NCBI RefSeq assembly: GCF_004027225.2
Contig: NC_044277.2
Span: forward strand, 132,400,057-132,464,056
Direction of reading: 5' to 3'
DNA from: Strigops habroptila
Taxonomy: Eukaryota; Chordata; Aves; Psittaciformes; Psittacidae
Length of the DNA: 64,000 bases
A model generated the notes under the pieces. It searched no databases. It had not been told where the DNA came from and saw nothing but the letters and a program-made list of their open reading frames with translations. Position numbers and translations under genes: made by a program. Below, in pieces: positions 15,401 to 29,834 of this stretch; the stretch's first letter is position 1, and each line of letters starts with the position of its first letter.

Positions 15401-17000
15401 GCGCGGGCCACGGAGGATGGGGATGTTTCCCAGGGCTTCTCTGGGAAGGGAAAGAGAGAGAGGGAAAGAGAAAGGGGGGTGTGGGGGGAGTGGAATGGAA
15501 AAAAAAATAAGGAAAAAGGAGAAAGGGGGAAAAAAAAAAAAAAAGGAAGGAAGAAAGAAAGGCGGCCGCCTGGGGAAGCCTGGGGCAGGGTGGGGGCTGG
15601 GGAGGGAGCGGAGGAGCGCAGCACTGAAGGAGTGCGGCCCCCCCGCACCCGGGCGTCACCGAAGTCCAGGAAAATTATGCTAATGGAGACAAACGGCGCT
15701 CACAAAGGGTCTCTCGCTCTCACCAGGCTCCGGGGGTGCTGCCGAGGGGGGGCTTGGGTTTGTCCCTCTTACCGGTGGGCTTGGGGGGCGTCTGCGGAAT
15801 AGCCCCTCTGCCGCTCCCCACCTTCGGGAGCCCCGCAAAGCCCCGGCTGAGTCCCCGGGAGGGGAGCAAAGCCCGGAGAGCCGGGGCTGGGTTCGGAGAG
15901 CAAAACGAAGCCCACCAGGATCCCCGCTCTGGGCAATGCTTTCAGAGCCACGCTGGAAATCATTAGAGTTACTAATTATTAACTCATGCATGCGTGAGCG
16001 CACACACACACAGATGTACACACAAACACCCCTCGACCCCCCTCCCCAAATATCCCCAGCGCCCGGGACGGGCACAGAGGCGCTCACACACATACACATG
16101 TGCTGCACAGGCGATCGGGGTGCTCGCAGCCCTCCGTGGGGACCCATGAGGGGCAGTCCCGCGTGGACGCGGGCCCGGCGCCTCGCAGATTCACCTCCCG
16201 CTCACCGGCAGAGCTGGGAAGGGCGCTCGACTCTTTCTCCAGCTCCCTGGGTTTTGGGGGTGGTGGTGGTGGTGTCCCCCACCTTTCCCTGCAACAGAAT
16301 CACTGCAGCCACCGTGCGAACGAGAACTTAAATAAAGTTGCAGCCCCTGCCCCTCTGGCAGGCGGTAGCTGGACTGTGGGCTCCGTGCATTCAGCGGAGG
16401 CTCCGGATAATGCCTAGGTGTAAATTTGACGTTACTTCGTTAATTAAGGCATTACAAATATAAGTAGTCCGGTTAAAGCACGAGGGAGCCCGGCGTCATC
16501 TTAAAGCACAAACAAAGCGAGAGGGAAGCGAGAAATAGAAAGCACTATAAGGCTGGGGTGGCCTCTTACGCATACCAATGGTTTTTGTCATTTATGGCTA
16601 TGCAAGATTTATGACTTCATGCACCAAAGCTGTAAACAGAGCACTAAAACAGAAAACACTTGCTCCTTATGGCATAAGTGAGAAGGCACCACATGAAAGG
16701 GGAAGCAGGCAACGTAGGAGGAGAGGCAAAAACCCCGCGTATGCGTTTTGCTTCAAACAACCCCTTGAATGTTGCATCGGAAGGAAAAAAAAAAAAGTCT
16801 TTTTAGTCAATAATCAACCCCACACTTTCTTCTGAAACTGCTGATCGGTCATTCGCCCACTTGCCCGACCAAATAGCGAGCGGCAGCGCTGAGCCCCGAC
16901 GGAGCCCCCGGGCTGGAAAGGAGGATTTGGAGAGGGAAAGCGAGCCGGGGACTGCGGGAACCTGCGGCCGCCGGGGACCTGCCGTTTTGGGGAGCCTGCC
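12404..17000. other. HOXA3-HOXA4 spacer, HOXA3-proximal part
   Basis: No protein gene or RNA gene is recognisable. The stretch holds a C-run near 13418-13430, a CpG-rich patch near 15170-15700 bordered by CT- and A/G-rich tracts, and CA-rich DNA near 15990-16110. A block near 16540-16640 contains two TTTATG (CDX/HOX-like) cores. Non-coding 5' exons of HOXA3 are expected somewhere in this spacer from the mammalian gene, but none can be placed. Confidence 0.5.
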
Positions 17001-20000
17001 GAGAGCCTGGGCCAGCTTTTCCTGGGAGCGCGTTCAAACTTGGGAGCCGTCTCCAACAGGATACTGTGACTAAATGTCTGTATTTAAGAGCGGGGACGGG
17101 GCGGTGGGGGGGAGAGGGTCTTTCTAAAATTGAAGGAATTTGTAAGGGACTTTAATCGTGAGAACCAAAGTGGTTCGTAGGAATACTGATCTGTTTCTTC
17201 CATTCGTCTTACTGCCTGCAAAGAGTATTTTGCGAGATTTCGCCTATTAGCCCCGTTTCCCCACGCCCCCTCTCTCCCCAAAGAGATCATTTTAAACATG
17301 AGAAGATTATTATTTTTTTTTATGTCTCCTATGATGTCGGGATAAGTGTCCCAACGCGCAGATCCCCGCTGCTTTTATCTATCTTTCCCTCCCAGAGGCC
17401 GAATATTTTCTTTCTGCTTCATTCCGCGGAGAGCGATAGAGTTCAGCTCGGGGAGGGACCAGCATTATTTGGGGCTGATTCCGGGGTCAAAAATTGGCTG
17501 CTTTTTCTTCCCGAAGGGTCCCACTCTGCGGGACTTCCCCTCCCCCCTTCCCCCCCCCCCCCCAACTCCCCCTTTTCATGGAATTACTTTTAGTTTTCGA
17601 ATAAAATAATGCCTGTAAAGCGGTTTGTCCTTGGATGCTCCGAAATGGAAGCAGGCAGCACCATAATTTAAGGCTGATTTGGGGGGATCTCTTAGTGATG
17701 AAATAGCAACGTAGGGAGTTTCCGAAGAAGAAAACCAATTCTAGAAGTGGTGCCTATGCAAGTCGTTAGAGAGTTAGGAGGGGATATTAGCTGCCTTAGA
17801 GAGGGGCTGGACTATCGAAGCAAGCCGTGGTTAATCTGAATTGTTTCTATTCTCTAACGCTGAAGAATGGCAACACGCTCTTTGCTATTTGCTTAGAAGA
17901 CTGAGTTTATTTACACAACTCCCTGAAATCGCTCTCTCCTCAAAAACTCTTCTTGCTTTCTCTTGCTCTAGAACAGGACTGTATTATTTATGAATGTTTT
18001 AACTGGGTCAATATGCATCCTAACTAGGTCATACATCAGAGAAAACTCTGCCAAGTAATTGACCTGCAGTTAAAGTTTGCACTTTATTTTTGAGGCGCGT
18101 TTTGGCCCATTTCAAAACACGGCAAAGCCAACCTTGGCTTTTAGACACACAACTGGGAGCGAAACAGCTCTCCTCCCCTCCCTGAAGAGGGACGCCGGGT
18201 CTGAGAAAGGACAATGTGCTTCAGCATGGTCAGAAGGGGAAATATCATTTCTTTGGGTCAATTCTGCTCTGAGGGCGGCTTAAAGAGCAGGAAAGCGAGA
18301 AATCAGCCCAAACAGGTCTCTGCAGTACGGCCGCAAATAGCTCCGGGTGGAAATAACCTTTTATTTTGGTTTGTTTTCAGCGGAGCTTTTTATCATCGTT
18401 CGCTTGCCTTCCCCTCTCCCTCTCTTTTTGACCCCTCAGAAGATGAGCAATTACAAGCACCCAGTGACTGGGTACCAAACGCTACAACAGGAATGGGTGA
18501 GAGGCGCAGAGCGACCTGAAGGAAAGCGAGCCCCAGCGCTCCTACCTTCCCCAAGCCTGGACACAGGGGGAAAATGTCATTTTCTGTAGCGTTTTGCCCT
18601 CCTTGGCCGGTCAAGTACTCTTTAATTTTCGTAATTTAGAGTGCATTCTTTATATATAGCGACACACACATATGTATAAGTGTATGCAAATAATTAACAT
18701 ATTTATACGTATGGATATATCTATTTTTATGTAAACGCCGACATGGATATGAAATTAGGACAGGCATATATTCTCCTAGAAGATAATTTCCACTCATCCC
18801 CTTTTTATTCTCGCTTTCCAGATTACCATTCAGAGAGAGAGGGAAAAAGAACCCCGTATTTCCAAGGCTGATTTATTGTTAGAAGCCATGGCTGGCTCTT
18901 GGTTCGGCTCCTTCTCATCGCGGAGAAATAACGAGGAGCTCCCTCGGCTCATTTGGAAGGGGGAAGCTTTGCCCCAGAGCTGAGCACCCATGCAGCCTTC
19001 CGCACACGGTTAACAAAGTACCATCAAAGCATCATAAATAAAATGGCAGCATGATCACACAGTCATCGATTTACGGAGCGGCAGCGGCCGAATAGAACCC
19101 CATAAAACAACAACCACCTCCACACTCGAGCACTACCCCGACCGAGGAGCACTCCCCTCAGTCGTGTTCTCCCACTTCCCCAAATGCATAAATAAATAAA
19201 CAAACACACAAATAAAATAATAAAATAATAAAAAAAAAAAAATAAAGCGGAGGGGAGAACATCCAAACACGACAATACAAGAGGCTTCCCATCTCTAGCC
19301 GGTCATAAATAATGATAAGATGGCAATGGAGGGGCTGGAGTGGAGGCAGCTGGCCATCAACAGCAGTGTGGGATCTCTATGGAGAAAAATAAATAAAGCA
19401 GCAAACTCTCCCTGCTCTGCTCCCTGCGAGGGGAGAGTTGAATATTTACCGCAGCAAATTGAAACAAAGGGGGAAGCAGCCCGGCTCCGGGTGCCCACAC
19501 ACCCGCACGCACACACACGCACTCCCTCCAGCCTCCGCTACTGACCTTTGCCTCGAACAGCAATAACTCACCACAGAAATGAACAATCAACGGAAATACC
19601 TTAAAATAAAATCCATCCTTTCTAACGAAGCATTTCGTCCTCTCGGCTCGACAATAACCTTTCCATAAGGAACGAAAGCTGTCAGCGAAATGGCCAGCTC
19701 TTGCGGGGACGGTGATAGGGGCAGGAGGAAAGGAAGAAAAAAAAAAAAAAAAGAATAATAGAAAGCAGTGCTTGCTCTGAACAGAAACTGGAAAAGCGTA
19801 ATCGCAGACGGAGCCAGACCGGGTCTCCACTCCAAATGCCACAATAATGCGCTGTATTATGTGCTCACGTGGTCATACGTCAACTTAAATCCTTTTATTT
19901 GAAATAGGGAATCATTGAAGGAACAGGGGTTCTTAGAGCTAGCCTTTGCTTTTTAAAGCCTTAACCCAGTATGTTTAAGAAGAGTTTTTAAGGGAGGAGA

Positions 20001-23000
20001 ATAAAAAAAAAAAAAAAAATCCAAGACACGCAGATGACTGGGAGGGGGGGAAGATCGGTTTGATTCTTTTTCCTCCCACGTCAATATTTCTTTACACAAA
20101 GCCCATTGGAAGGTAAGAGGAAATCTTCTTATAATATGGTGTTACGCTGCACTTTGATACTTAGCCTAATTAACCGGCATTTGCTCCCCAGGTCCGCCGC
20201 TCTGCTCCACGTCGCGTATCCTCTGCAACCCCCGAAGAAAGCCCAAATCTTAATACTATTATTTCCAGCCCCCTTCTAACGGGGACGATTACCAGCCTTC
20301 CCCCCACCCCCAGCCGCCTCAGCCCTGCCATTGTACAGGGCTTGCTCAACTCCCACACGCTACATCAGGGCTCCTGTAGAAACTAAAAAGACCTATAATT
20401 ACCTGACAAAGGCCCAAAAGAGTCTCTTCTAAGAGGCTAGTTGATTTTTGTCCTTGTAACACACTATGAAGAATACACCTTCCTTCACTGGCGTGGCTCT
20501 GAATTTTGCAAAACCTTTTGGGACCTTGCTGTTAAACCTGTGCTTACGCATTTCCTATACAGCTAGTTTGAGTGATGCACAAAATTATAGGTTTCTAACG
20601 ATGAAAAAAAATTGGAGAGGGGAGCTCTCTGCCTAAGGGGGGGAAAACTTAAGAAAAAAAAAGAGAAGAGCAAAGTTGCGTGCGGCCCCCGAGCCAGGCA
20701 GCTTCGCCTATGTGCGAACACACCACATCTTCCCTATAGGACTGTTTAACTTGTGCTATTGACACAATAAGCTAAACAAACAAAAGATACCCTCAACTCA
20801 CATAACTTTTCTGGAAAGAGTCAGAGAAAATCAGAGAATTCACTCTTTTAACTTGCTCCTGGTCCACTTCTGTGACTCCAGTATTTTGCATCATTATGTA
20901 TATACCCTTACCTAAATCTTCCCACCATCCCCCATGACCCCGAAGAAAACTTCCAGCTAACTGCATATCCCCTCTTACTGTTTCACCTGCGCTTCACTAA
21001 AGAATGAAAGTTTTCTTTTTAAAGATGATTTTTAGTGTTATGGGCAAACCTTGGACACTCCCGCTTGACATGTAAAAGTGGGCCACTGGAATTTAAATCC
21101 GTCAGTAACAGTGTGAAGTAGTGGACACTGCAGCAAAGTCAGCGTGACATTACAGCACAGGAAGGATTTGCAATTTTTCATATGGAAATGACTAAACTAG
21201 TAGCAGGGTACGCATCTATTATCCCTCACTAAGAACTGGAATAAAACCTTTATAGACCTTTGAAAAAGAGAGACAGTTTGCTACACAAAACATGCGCAAG
21301 TCTGTAGATATCAGCACAACCGGGACCTCCACAGCTCTCATATTTAATGTAAACCAAGGCTGATATTTACACGAGATGGACTCACGGCTCTTTTAAATAC
21401 TGTGTGTTTAGATCCCATAAAAGAAACACACAGAGAAGTTATTCTGCAACAATGAAACTGGAAATAATGGGGAATTGAGCATATGTTGGAAAAAGCAGGG
21501 CAAGTCTTTCTTGGAGCTGTTGTAAAAAAGTTATCGACTGCTTTGCATCAAAAGTAGAAAGATGGCCTTAGAAGTTACAGTCCTGAGCAAATAGAAACTA
21601 CAAAAGCAATAAATCACAATCATAAGTCAGCTTAAATGCCTTAACGCTAGCTGTGGCTATTGGCTTCAAAACCCTGTTTCTAGGAACATCTTTATTAGTA
21701 TTAATGGTCAAGTTAATTCTAAAACTACTGTTTAACAATTAACTTCTTGTATGTAGTGGGAAAACTAATTAATTCTTAAGAAAAGTAACTTCTTGACGTG
21801 TGAATACCTTCCACAGGGTGTGCTTTGGGAGGGCGGAAGGGGGAGTCTGCCTAACTTTATGCTGTCCTGGATGGCAGCTGAAAATTATTCCCTTCCGCCG
21901 ATTTTTGGAGAAAGCTTTCTTTGCTCTAGTATCGCGATTACGAGTTTGCAAATACAAAATCAAATGATCTAGCGTCGCAGACGCTAGAATTCCCCTGCCA
22001 CCCCATATATTGCTTTGTTCCTGTTCCTGGACATTCAACATTGTGTTTTATTACCTCGATGATTCGGAGACCTGAAGCGTGGTTTCTAGCAGAAGTAAAA
22101 AAAAAAAAAAAAAAAAGTGGAGTTTATCAGTAGGTCTGCTACTGATTTTTCTGTGCTTTATACACATGGTTTCGAGCTGAGCTGAAGTTCAACGCTCAGT
22201 AACGACAAACAGATCTGAGTTCGTAACGTGCCTTCATTAAGAGAGAGCCTTTGTGCCGGCTCTGGCATTAATAGCCACTTTTACCATTAATGCTATTCAA
22301 AGTTACCTTCAATATCATTAGATTTAGAGTTTTTACTGTCTTTCAAGTTTACTTTCGTGCCAGTTGTTAAGAGGTAAGCATATCACTCCTGCGTGGAGAC
22401 GAAATAGGAATCACTTTACCATCTAAGTATTTATTTCTTCACTTCCTCGAAAGATTCCGAATCTGCTAGGACGCAGAGCTGTTTACCTACATCTGTGCAT
22501 CTGATAGAGATAAAGTTGGTCTTTGATCATTTCCAAGCAGATAAAAAGAACAGAGCTATCGACTGTGCTTATGAGAGAAGTTCTGCCCAGAGTCAGCTGA
22601 GGCTGCCAGTGTTGGGTCCGTTAAGGAATCTCAAGTATCTCTGCAGGCAATGTTGCGGGTGCATGCCACCGGTGAAAGGTTCCTTCGTACAGTATTCTCT
22701 CTTTTAATTTCCTAACACAAGCGTGAATAGACATTTTCAGAGCCTTTTTGTAGTTAAGATTTAAGCAGCCCATTAAGCCAACACAAAGAGCCCTTGTAGT
22801 CCTGTAATTTATGACCGCTTTTAAAAGGTAGTAAAATATACTAATTGTACATCAGCGTCCAAAAATAAGTAGGTAAATCTACCAGGAATTTGAGCTAATT
22901 CTATGTAATCCTCCCCTCTCGGCAGCCGGCACAAGAAAATGGTCACTAGGAAAAGCATTACTTTTCTCCTGCCTAAGGACCCAGCACATGTGAAGGACTC

Positions 23001-24359
23001 CAGCAGCTCTGAACCACCAAACACAAACCGCCGCCCGGTGCAAAGCAGGCCAGGCCAGGCAAATTCCCGAAACTTATGCTGGTGCATGCACTCAGACAAA
23101 AAAAATCAGGTTTTCTAATATCCCCACATGCACTCCCACGTTTGCAGGACTGGCTGCGGAACCCTTGAAGAAGGAGGCAAACAGACCAGCCGCGATAAGG
23201 CATTCAGCACCGAGATGGCTCCAGCCCGCTCTCCCTCGCCTTACGCCTTTTGATTTGAGAAGGAGCTAAGAATGGACAAAGAAATTCTCAACCTCTTTCG
23301 CTCTTCAAATGACTTCTCATCCTTCCTGTCCCCCAATGCCTTTATAAGGATGGCGATCACTCAGGTCCCATACACTTCTTTGTCTGCCCAGACACGCGCA
23401 TTCACCACCCTCGGAAGATGAATAGAGCCAATCCAGGGGAAAGGAACAAAAAATCCAACTAAGTTAAATATTTATCACAACAACAACAACAAAATCTCAT
23501 TCCATCAGGCTTGTTCTGCATGCAGGTACCAGGCAAATGGCTTGCTTACAGCTGCGATCGGCGCAAAAGCAGCGCTCGGCCGCTTCCCGGCTCTTACCTC
23601 CTCCAGCTGCGCGGAGCTGCGCGGGAGCGCTGCCGGTTTCCGCCGCCCCAGCCCAGAGGCTCTTTTTCGGGGCTCCCTGTAAACAAACAACAAACAGTGC
23701 CTTAACAGGGAGTGCAGGGGAAGGTGTTTTGCTCCTTCATAGGCAATACATGCTTTGCCGGGTACGCTGGAAGAGCTGCGGAGCGGGGCAGGCAGGGATG
23801 GAGGAGAGGGAGCGGGCTCCTGGCGCGGAGCGTACGTGGGTTCCCACCCGGGTGAGGAGCACGGGGAGCTGAGAAATAAAAGCGTGCGGATGGGGTTTTT
23901 TTTCCTTCTTTTTTTTTTTTTTTTTTTTCCTCCCCGTAGACAGCTATGCCTTCTGTCTCCAAGTGTTTGGAAATATTGTCATTCCAAACTCTTGTTACAT
24001 GAATGTCTGCTTTATTTTCCTCTGGGAAACCTTTGTTTAGGATCATTTAATCAAGAACAGACATTAAACACAAGTCGTGGCGTTCATCTCTGCTGAATAA
24101 AACGCGGAAAGGGTTCCAGTTTAAATGCGGGGCGTATTGTGGTTGGGCTTTTATTCAAACGCTTAGCGGGGCCCGATCCTGCCATCACTAAGAAGACCTT
24201 AAAAATTGAAAAATTTACCTCACTGAGGCAGGATCAGGCCCAAAGCCCCCATCCCCCCCCCCTTTTCTTTTCCTTTTTTTTCTTTTTTTTTGACAGAGAA
24301 CCATTGAAAGAGGAAAAAAAGTGGAAGGCTTCGCTTCCCCTACAATAAATAATATTGCA
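17001..24359. other. HOXA3-HOXA4 spacer, middle part
   Basis: No coding gene is seen. The sequence is mostly AT-rich and non-repetitive. It has a C-run near 17546-17562, A-runs near 19738-19752, 20006-20019 and 22096-22117, T-runs near 23903-23928 and 24265-24292, and a CACGTG E-box at 19866-19871. No transposon family is recognisable. Confidence 0.5.
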
Positions 24360-24770
24360 CAATCCAAAAAGACAATAGTCAGATAATTCGCATGCCACTT
24401 ACTGAATCACGTTTACATTGGAATTTGTCAGATATAGTAATGTCCCCCCCGTATTCACTCTCGCTAATAAAAGCTGCCTAACGCATCTTAAATTTGTCAG
24501 TAAATGTAAATGCTAATAATTTAATAACGCCGCTCTTGCGGAAGGGTGTCATCTGAGCCTTGGAATTATTAAGTCTGTCTTGGGAGAACTTTTCGAGCAG
24601 AGACTTTGCTTTGGTAATTTAGTAGTTCCATAATTACGCTAATAATTTTAAATTTGGTGTTGAACTCCAGTCTACATAAAATCATGCCATAATAGCCTAC
24701 TAAGCTGTTTATTGCCGTCTCATAAATTTGAGAGCGCTGACTGTTAAAATCTACTGGCAAACACAAAAGA
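24360..24770. promoter_or_regulatory. Homeodomain-site-dense block, candidate conserved enhancer
   Basis: This AT-rich but complex block has many TAAT/ATTA cores and two exact copies of AATTTGTCAG (24422-24431 and 24491-24500), each containing a TGACA-type TALE half-site. It lacks coding features. It looks like a conserved non-coding element by composition only; conservation was not tested. Confidence 0.3.
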
Positions 24771-27700
24771 AAATGGCAAGTTCAATCTGTGACGGCAGAG
24801 CCCGGGCGCTGCTGCCCAGGGTTGTTCTGAGCTCTGCCTTCCTCTCCACTCGGCTCCAGCACAGGAGGATCCCCCTGGCATTTTAGGCTCAGACTCATAC
24901 CTCAGCCGTTTTGATCCCTAATCAATAGTCATGTTACAAACGGCAATAACCGTCGATCAAGCGTGTCGTGACTGGGTCGCCCCACTCGTGTTAAAGATAG
25001 AGTGTGTATCTCCAAGTGGTGCCAGCGACTTTCTGTTATTTATTTTGAAGCGAGGAAGTCACGCTACCATATTTTACAACGCCACAGCCCTTTAAACTAT
25101 GCTGCTTCTTGAGAGAGTTGCTAAGTAGCAGTAAAGCACTTTACAATGCTATGACACTTTTTTTTTTTTTTTAATTTGTTGTTATCCCAAACTCTAATAT
25201 TCATTGCGGCACTTTAAGTCCGTACATAAATCGTTCAGACTAATGAGTCATAGAGAAATTCGCCCATGACTTTTCCTGTACAATGCTCACACTGCCTTTC
25301 CATTGCTTTTTTGGCCCTGCATTAGGAGCCGGTGATTTATTAACGCCAGGAAAATTGAACAAAGCAGGTCCTCCTGCACTGTGGCACCCAGCCTTCCACA
25401 CTGTGAATTAGAACATTATCAAGTGTGTTTGCCTCGGTAACACTTAATCACCAAAAGCCGTAATGTGACCACAAGGCAGCTAAAACAAAGATTTAACATT
25501 TCTAAATATTAAACTTGTTAAGCAAATGCTCAGCAGACAAAGCAAGCACAAACAATTAAAGTCATCAAGCTAGAAATACACACTACCTACTTACCAACAC
25601 AGACCCTACTGCTTGCTTAAGAAGTTTAGAATCTTTCAAGATAAATCGGGTGTTGTTTTTTTTTTTTAAACGGAAAAGAAAAGGAAAAAAAAAAAAAAAA
25701 GGAAGAAGAACAAACTCCAGTAATAAGGAGTTGAGTTTCACTTCTGAGAGAATCACTCCTAGTGAGGACTGACGGCCACAGATCCATTCCTGACTATCTG
25801 CATTAATTATTTAATGAGTCACGTGACCCCGAAGATTAAAATTTCAATATCTCCCCCAGAACAGACGCAACACCTTTATCTGCGAGCGCAAGGATACTCG
25901 TACTTGGGTCCCCTAATCTCTCCTAGCTTTGACAGCTCCTCAGTTTCTAGGGAGAGCGCTTGGGCATTAATAACATGAGTTCGTCCTGCTCTGTGCAGCG
26001 AGATGGGGCAGCTTTGCACCCTCCTGTGTCCCCCAGATTAGCCAGTTCAGCCAAGATCTTTACTGTCTGCAGGAGGGGGGGCTCTAAACGCTGCTGGCAG
26101 GGAGCACCAGGGGCTGCCCTCCGCCGGTCAGGACGGCCCGTCCATGGGCCCAGGCGGAGCCGGGGGTGCTGCCTGGAGCCGGAAGAAGCAGCTACGGAGT
26201 TCCCCCTGCCCACGGGGAGAGCCCCCACCCCACCGGGACCCGCGTGGGCCGGACTCGAGCCCCCGAAGGGACGGCCCCGAGGTGACACCCCCCCCCCCGC
26301 ACGTCAAGGCACGGCCAGGCCGGGAGCCTCCGGAGCCGGCGAGAGCTCCCGCGATGTGCGGGGCCCTAGGGGCCGCGGCGCCCGCCCGGCTCCGGAGGAG
26401 GTGTGGGAACGGCAGGCGGACCCGGTTCTGCCAGGATCGGGCACCAGCGCGGGGCAGGGGGGGACACGGAGGGGGCTGGAGTGTCATGGCATGCCTGTCA
26501 AGACCTCTGCTTGTGTGAGGGCTCCCCCCACTCCTTCCTCGTTTACAAACACTAAGCAAGAAGGCCAAGGGAAGGCAAGCACCCTGAAGGGGGAAAGAAA
26601 AAAAAAAGAAAGAAAGAAAGAAAGGAAAAAAAAGAAAGAGCAAAAAAAGCCCCAGCATTGCGTAATCCTCCAATGCAGGATGCCTCTAGTTATTAAATAC
26701 CACAAGGCGCTTGTCACAGCTGAATTCCCAGCGTAATAAAACACCAGGTATAGCAAAAGCTTGCAGGAGAAGAAGGGAGTGGGATCTTGGAGAAGGAGCA
26801 TTTTTCTCGGGGAGGGGGGGTGAGGGGTGGGTACCGGGGTTACCGACGTGGCGTTCCCTACAGCCCCCGAATTGACTCCGAGGTGATTTGGTCTTTCTTT
26901 GAAAGACTGACAAACTTCCACTCCCAGCATTTTGGGCCGCGATCGCTTTTGTGGCCAGGGCAGATAAATCCGTGTGTAAGAGACACCAGGAGAGCGGGAG
27001 AGAGGGAGGGGGGCAAAGAGACATTTAGGTCCAAGTGCCGGATTAAAAAGAATACTGTCTTTAAAGGTCAAGGGTTTGAAGGGTCAGTCTGCTCCTCTAA
27101 AAAAAACAATTAATGGGATAGAAAATTTGTCCTCTCGGTGAACTCCCGGTTGCCTTAGCAAAGGGAGCACAATGCGAGAATTTAAACTGGACGATGTAAT
27201 TTTGGAAGTTATTGTAAAGACGAGCGGTATGGGACGGGGAGCAGAGGGCTCCCAGCCCGGGAGCAGCTCCCGCTCTCAGCGCAGGCAGAGAGGGAAGGGG
27301 GAAAATAGGAAAATTTACCTTAAACGACGATAATCTGCCATGGGGTATTTTGCAGTCCGCGGTTCAAACTCCAGCAAGAGAGTGTACATTTTTTTAGCAG
27401 ACAGCCAAGATGCTGTGTCTTTACACATGACCACTTTTTTTCTCTTTTTTTTTTTTTTTTTCTCCAGGAAAATCCTTTGCGTCTTCACAGACTTTTCCAA
27501 GAGAATGCCTTTCAGAACCGCTGTTGAATTACAAAGAAGTATTTATTGTAGGAGGTGATTAATGATTCTCTCTAAAATTGCTATTTGCAGCGTGATTTCA
27601 TTTCTCTTTACAATGGGAGCAAACCAGGTTTATACGCATAGGCTGCACACTAAAGAAATCCTGAATCACCAGTTAATATGTTTCAGCTGGAATTTTGCTC

Positions 27701-28999
27701 GGTTGTGCTAATTTTGGCTCTAAATATATTGAGGGATTCTCGAGCAATAAACAAAACGAAGTGTTACATGCTTGCAGATAGTAGTTACCTCACAGTTATA
27801 TTTTTCTCCCTCTATAAGGAGGCAGCTGGCAAATCAGGGTTTAGTAAACACCAGTATGAGAGTGGAAGTGCATTTTTCAGGCCTTCTCCTTGGTCAAGTT
27901 TGGAGACGGGTGTTTGCTGAGGGCATTTTACAGCTGCCACCTCACTGATGCTGAATGTGCTTTGCCAGTGGCACATTACATTTTCCTCCAGGACAACCCC
28001 TGTTCCATGACCAGGCAGGGATGCTGGCAATATCCTTGAGGCCTGGTGCTACCTCACCCAAGGGTGATGATGCACCCGGTCCTGACAGCCTCACTCACCC
28101 AAAGATAAGCACTGATTCAAAAAGTCCGTCTCTTGGATGTATTTGGGTAGGTAAAGAAGTCATGGCCTTCAGGCCTTCCCTGGAAGATTTACTAGCACTT
28201 GAGCTCTTTTCCAAGACTTTTCTCACCCGGTTCAGTGCCACTCTCTGCTGAGGAAGCCCTGAGCAAGGCTCCCCGTTACCAGCTCTGCTTTGCCTGCCCT
28301 CCTTAGCTGCCTGGAAACAGCGAGATGCGCAGCCTGAGCTGGAGCCACTTGAACCCCATTTTGTCACAGCCGTTTCAACAATTTCAGTCAAATAAACCTC
28401 TTGAGTTGTACCCAAATTCATGTTTCTGCCTAGGATTTCTCTAAGACATTTTGAAATAGTCTTTAAAAGAAAATGAGAAGGAAACAGAAGCAGAAAAGCT
28501 TAGAGAAACTAAGTTACCGCCCATGTATTCTCCTTCCAAAGTGCTGGCCAGTTGAGAAACCATAATCGGGCGAAAATGAGCGAATAAATCACGGCTGGCT
28601 AAAGATTTAAAGTGTTATCGTGGGGAGCACGTATGACTTCTCCTCCAGCAAAACCCGTCATGGGAGCTTGCTGGCTCCCGGTAGAAGCAGGGTTTCTCTG
28701 TAAGGCAGCTGAAAATAGTCGTCGAACGGACAGCGATGGGCAGCCGGGCTGATTCTGCCCCAAGTCCGCTAAAAAGAGCACCACTCACCTACACCGTGAA
28801 GCAAGACCTTTCCTCGTCCTGCAGCGCTCTTTTTCCCGGCCAGGCAATTAGGAGTCAGGACATATTTAAGACACCATTACCTTATCGGCAAGACGAATCC
28901 AGGTCAAAACAATGCGTGAAACTGTTGTTTTCCATTCCTGGTGCCAACACAAGCACAAGGTGGATGAAACAGCACTGAGTGGACTTGTGTTTCAAGCGT
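24771..28999. other. HOXA3-HOXA4 spacer, HOXA4-proximal part
   Basis: No gene is seen. Items present: the palindrome GTCACGTGAC at 25818-25827 overlapping a TGAGTCA AP-1-like site, a CpG- and GC-rich patch near 26090-26480, and an A/G-rich tract near 26595-26645. Two AGGTCA-like half-sites at 27065-27070 and 27081-27086 are spaced ten bases apart. A T-run lies near 27437-27460. Apparent long frames near 25960-26740 follow the GC-rich patch and match no protein I know. Confidence 0.5.
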
Positions 29000-29834
29000 T
29001 TAATTCTTTTGTACAGAATATTCTTTATTACCAGCATTTGGCACTGTTATACATTACACCAAAAATCCACAAATTGTACATGGACCCAAACGATTTAGAC
29101 GGTGCCAAATATGAAGACAGCAACAGCCTTTATAGCAATATTTCTTTAAATAAATGCAATAGAGAATGTGGAGAAAAACTAAGAGATCACGGCTACTGCG
29201 GGAGCTACACTTAAACCCAGTTAAGTTACCTTTGATACATAGAACATTTCCCTTAGACAGAGTAAGGGGACATTTCCCGTAAGTCCTTCACCTCCCGTGG
29301 CCGTGTTCTTTCTCTCTCCCGTGTCAGGGTGTGTGCATGCGTGAGTGTGCACACTCACACACCCGCGCACGGGAACCCACGAACACGCCACAAAACAGCG
29401 CTATTAGAGTCAGTGCCTCACACAAGTGTCTCACGAGGGCTTTGCCTTGTTTTAACCGTCTTTTATTTGTAAAGTGTTCTCTTAAAAAGAAAAGGAAAAA
29501 AGAAAAATGAAAAAAGAAAAAAAGAGTCCGTCTTAGGTACAGAGAATTCGTCCGTGACAGCATCCAGTCCTCTCTTACACCGAGGGCGAGGGAACGTTTC
29601 CATAAATAGAAAAAAAATGATGGGCATGGAACCATTATCTATATACAATGTAGACAATCGTCCGGGTTTTGGTTTAAACATGTGCCCACTCTTGGGCACG
29701 TCTCGTCTTCCTTTCCTGCTCCTGTTTTGTTTTATACAGTTGTTTGGTCCAAACGGCCAGCCTCCACCACGGGGCAGCTGGAAAACTCCAATAGATAGGT
29801 AAATATATATATATTAGGAAAAAAATAACCGTAT
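29000..29834 (-). other. HOXA4: Putative HOXA4 3' UTR
   Basis: This lies downstream of the HOXA4 stop. Minus-strand AATAAA signals appear at 29024-29029 (plus-strand TTTATT) and, closer to the gene, near 29462-29467. The distal one gives a UTR near 0.8 kb. The choice between them is uncertain. A short GT/CA-rich stretch lies at 29330-29370. Confidence 0.5.

Noticed and set aside
25960-26736. A 258-codon plus-strand frame
   Set aside because: It runs through a CpG-rich patch and an A/G tract, resembles no known protein, and the opposite strand has equally long frames there.
27065-27086. Retinoic acid response element from AGGTCA and GGGTCA
   Set aside because: The half-sites are ten bases apart, not the DR1, DR2 or DR5 spacing used by RAR/RXR, so chance is the better explanation.
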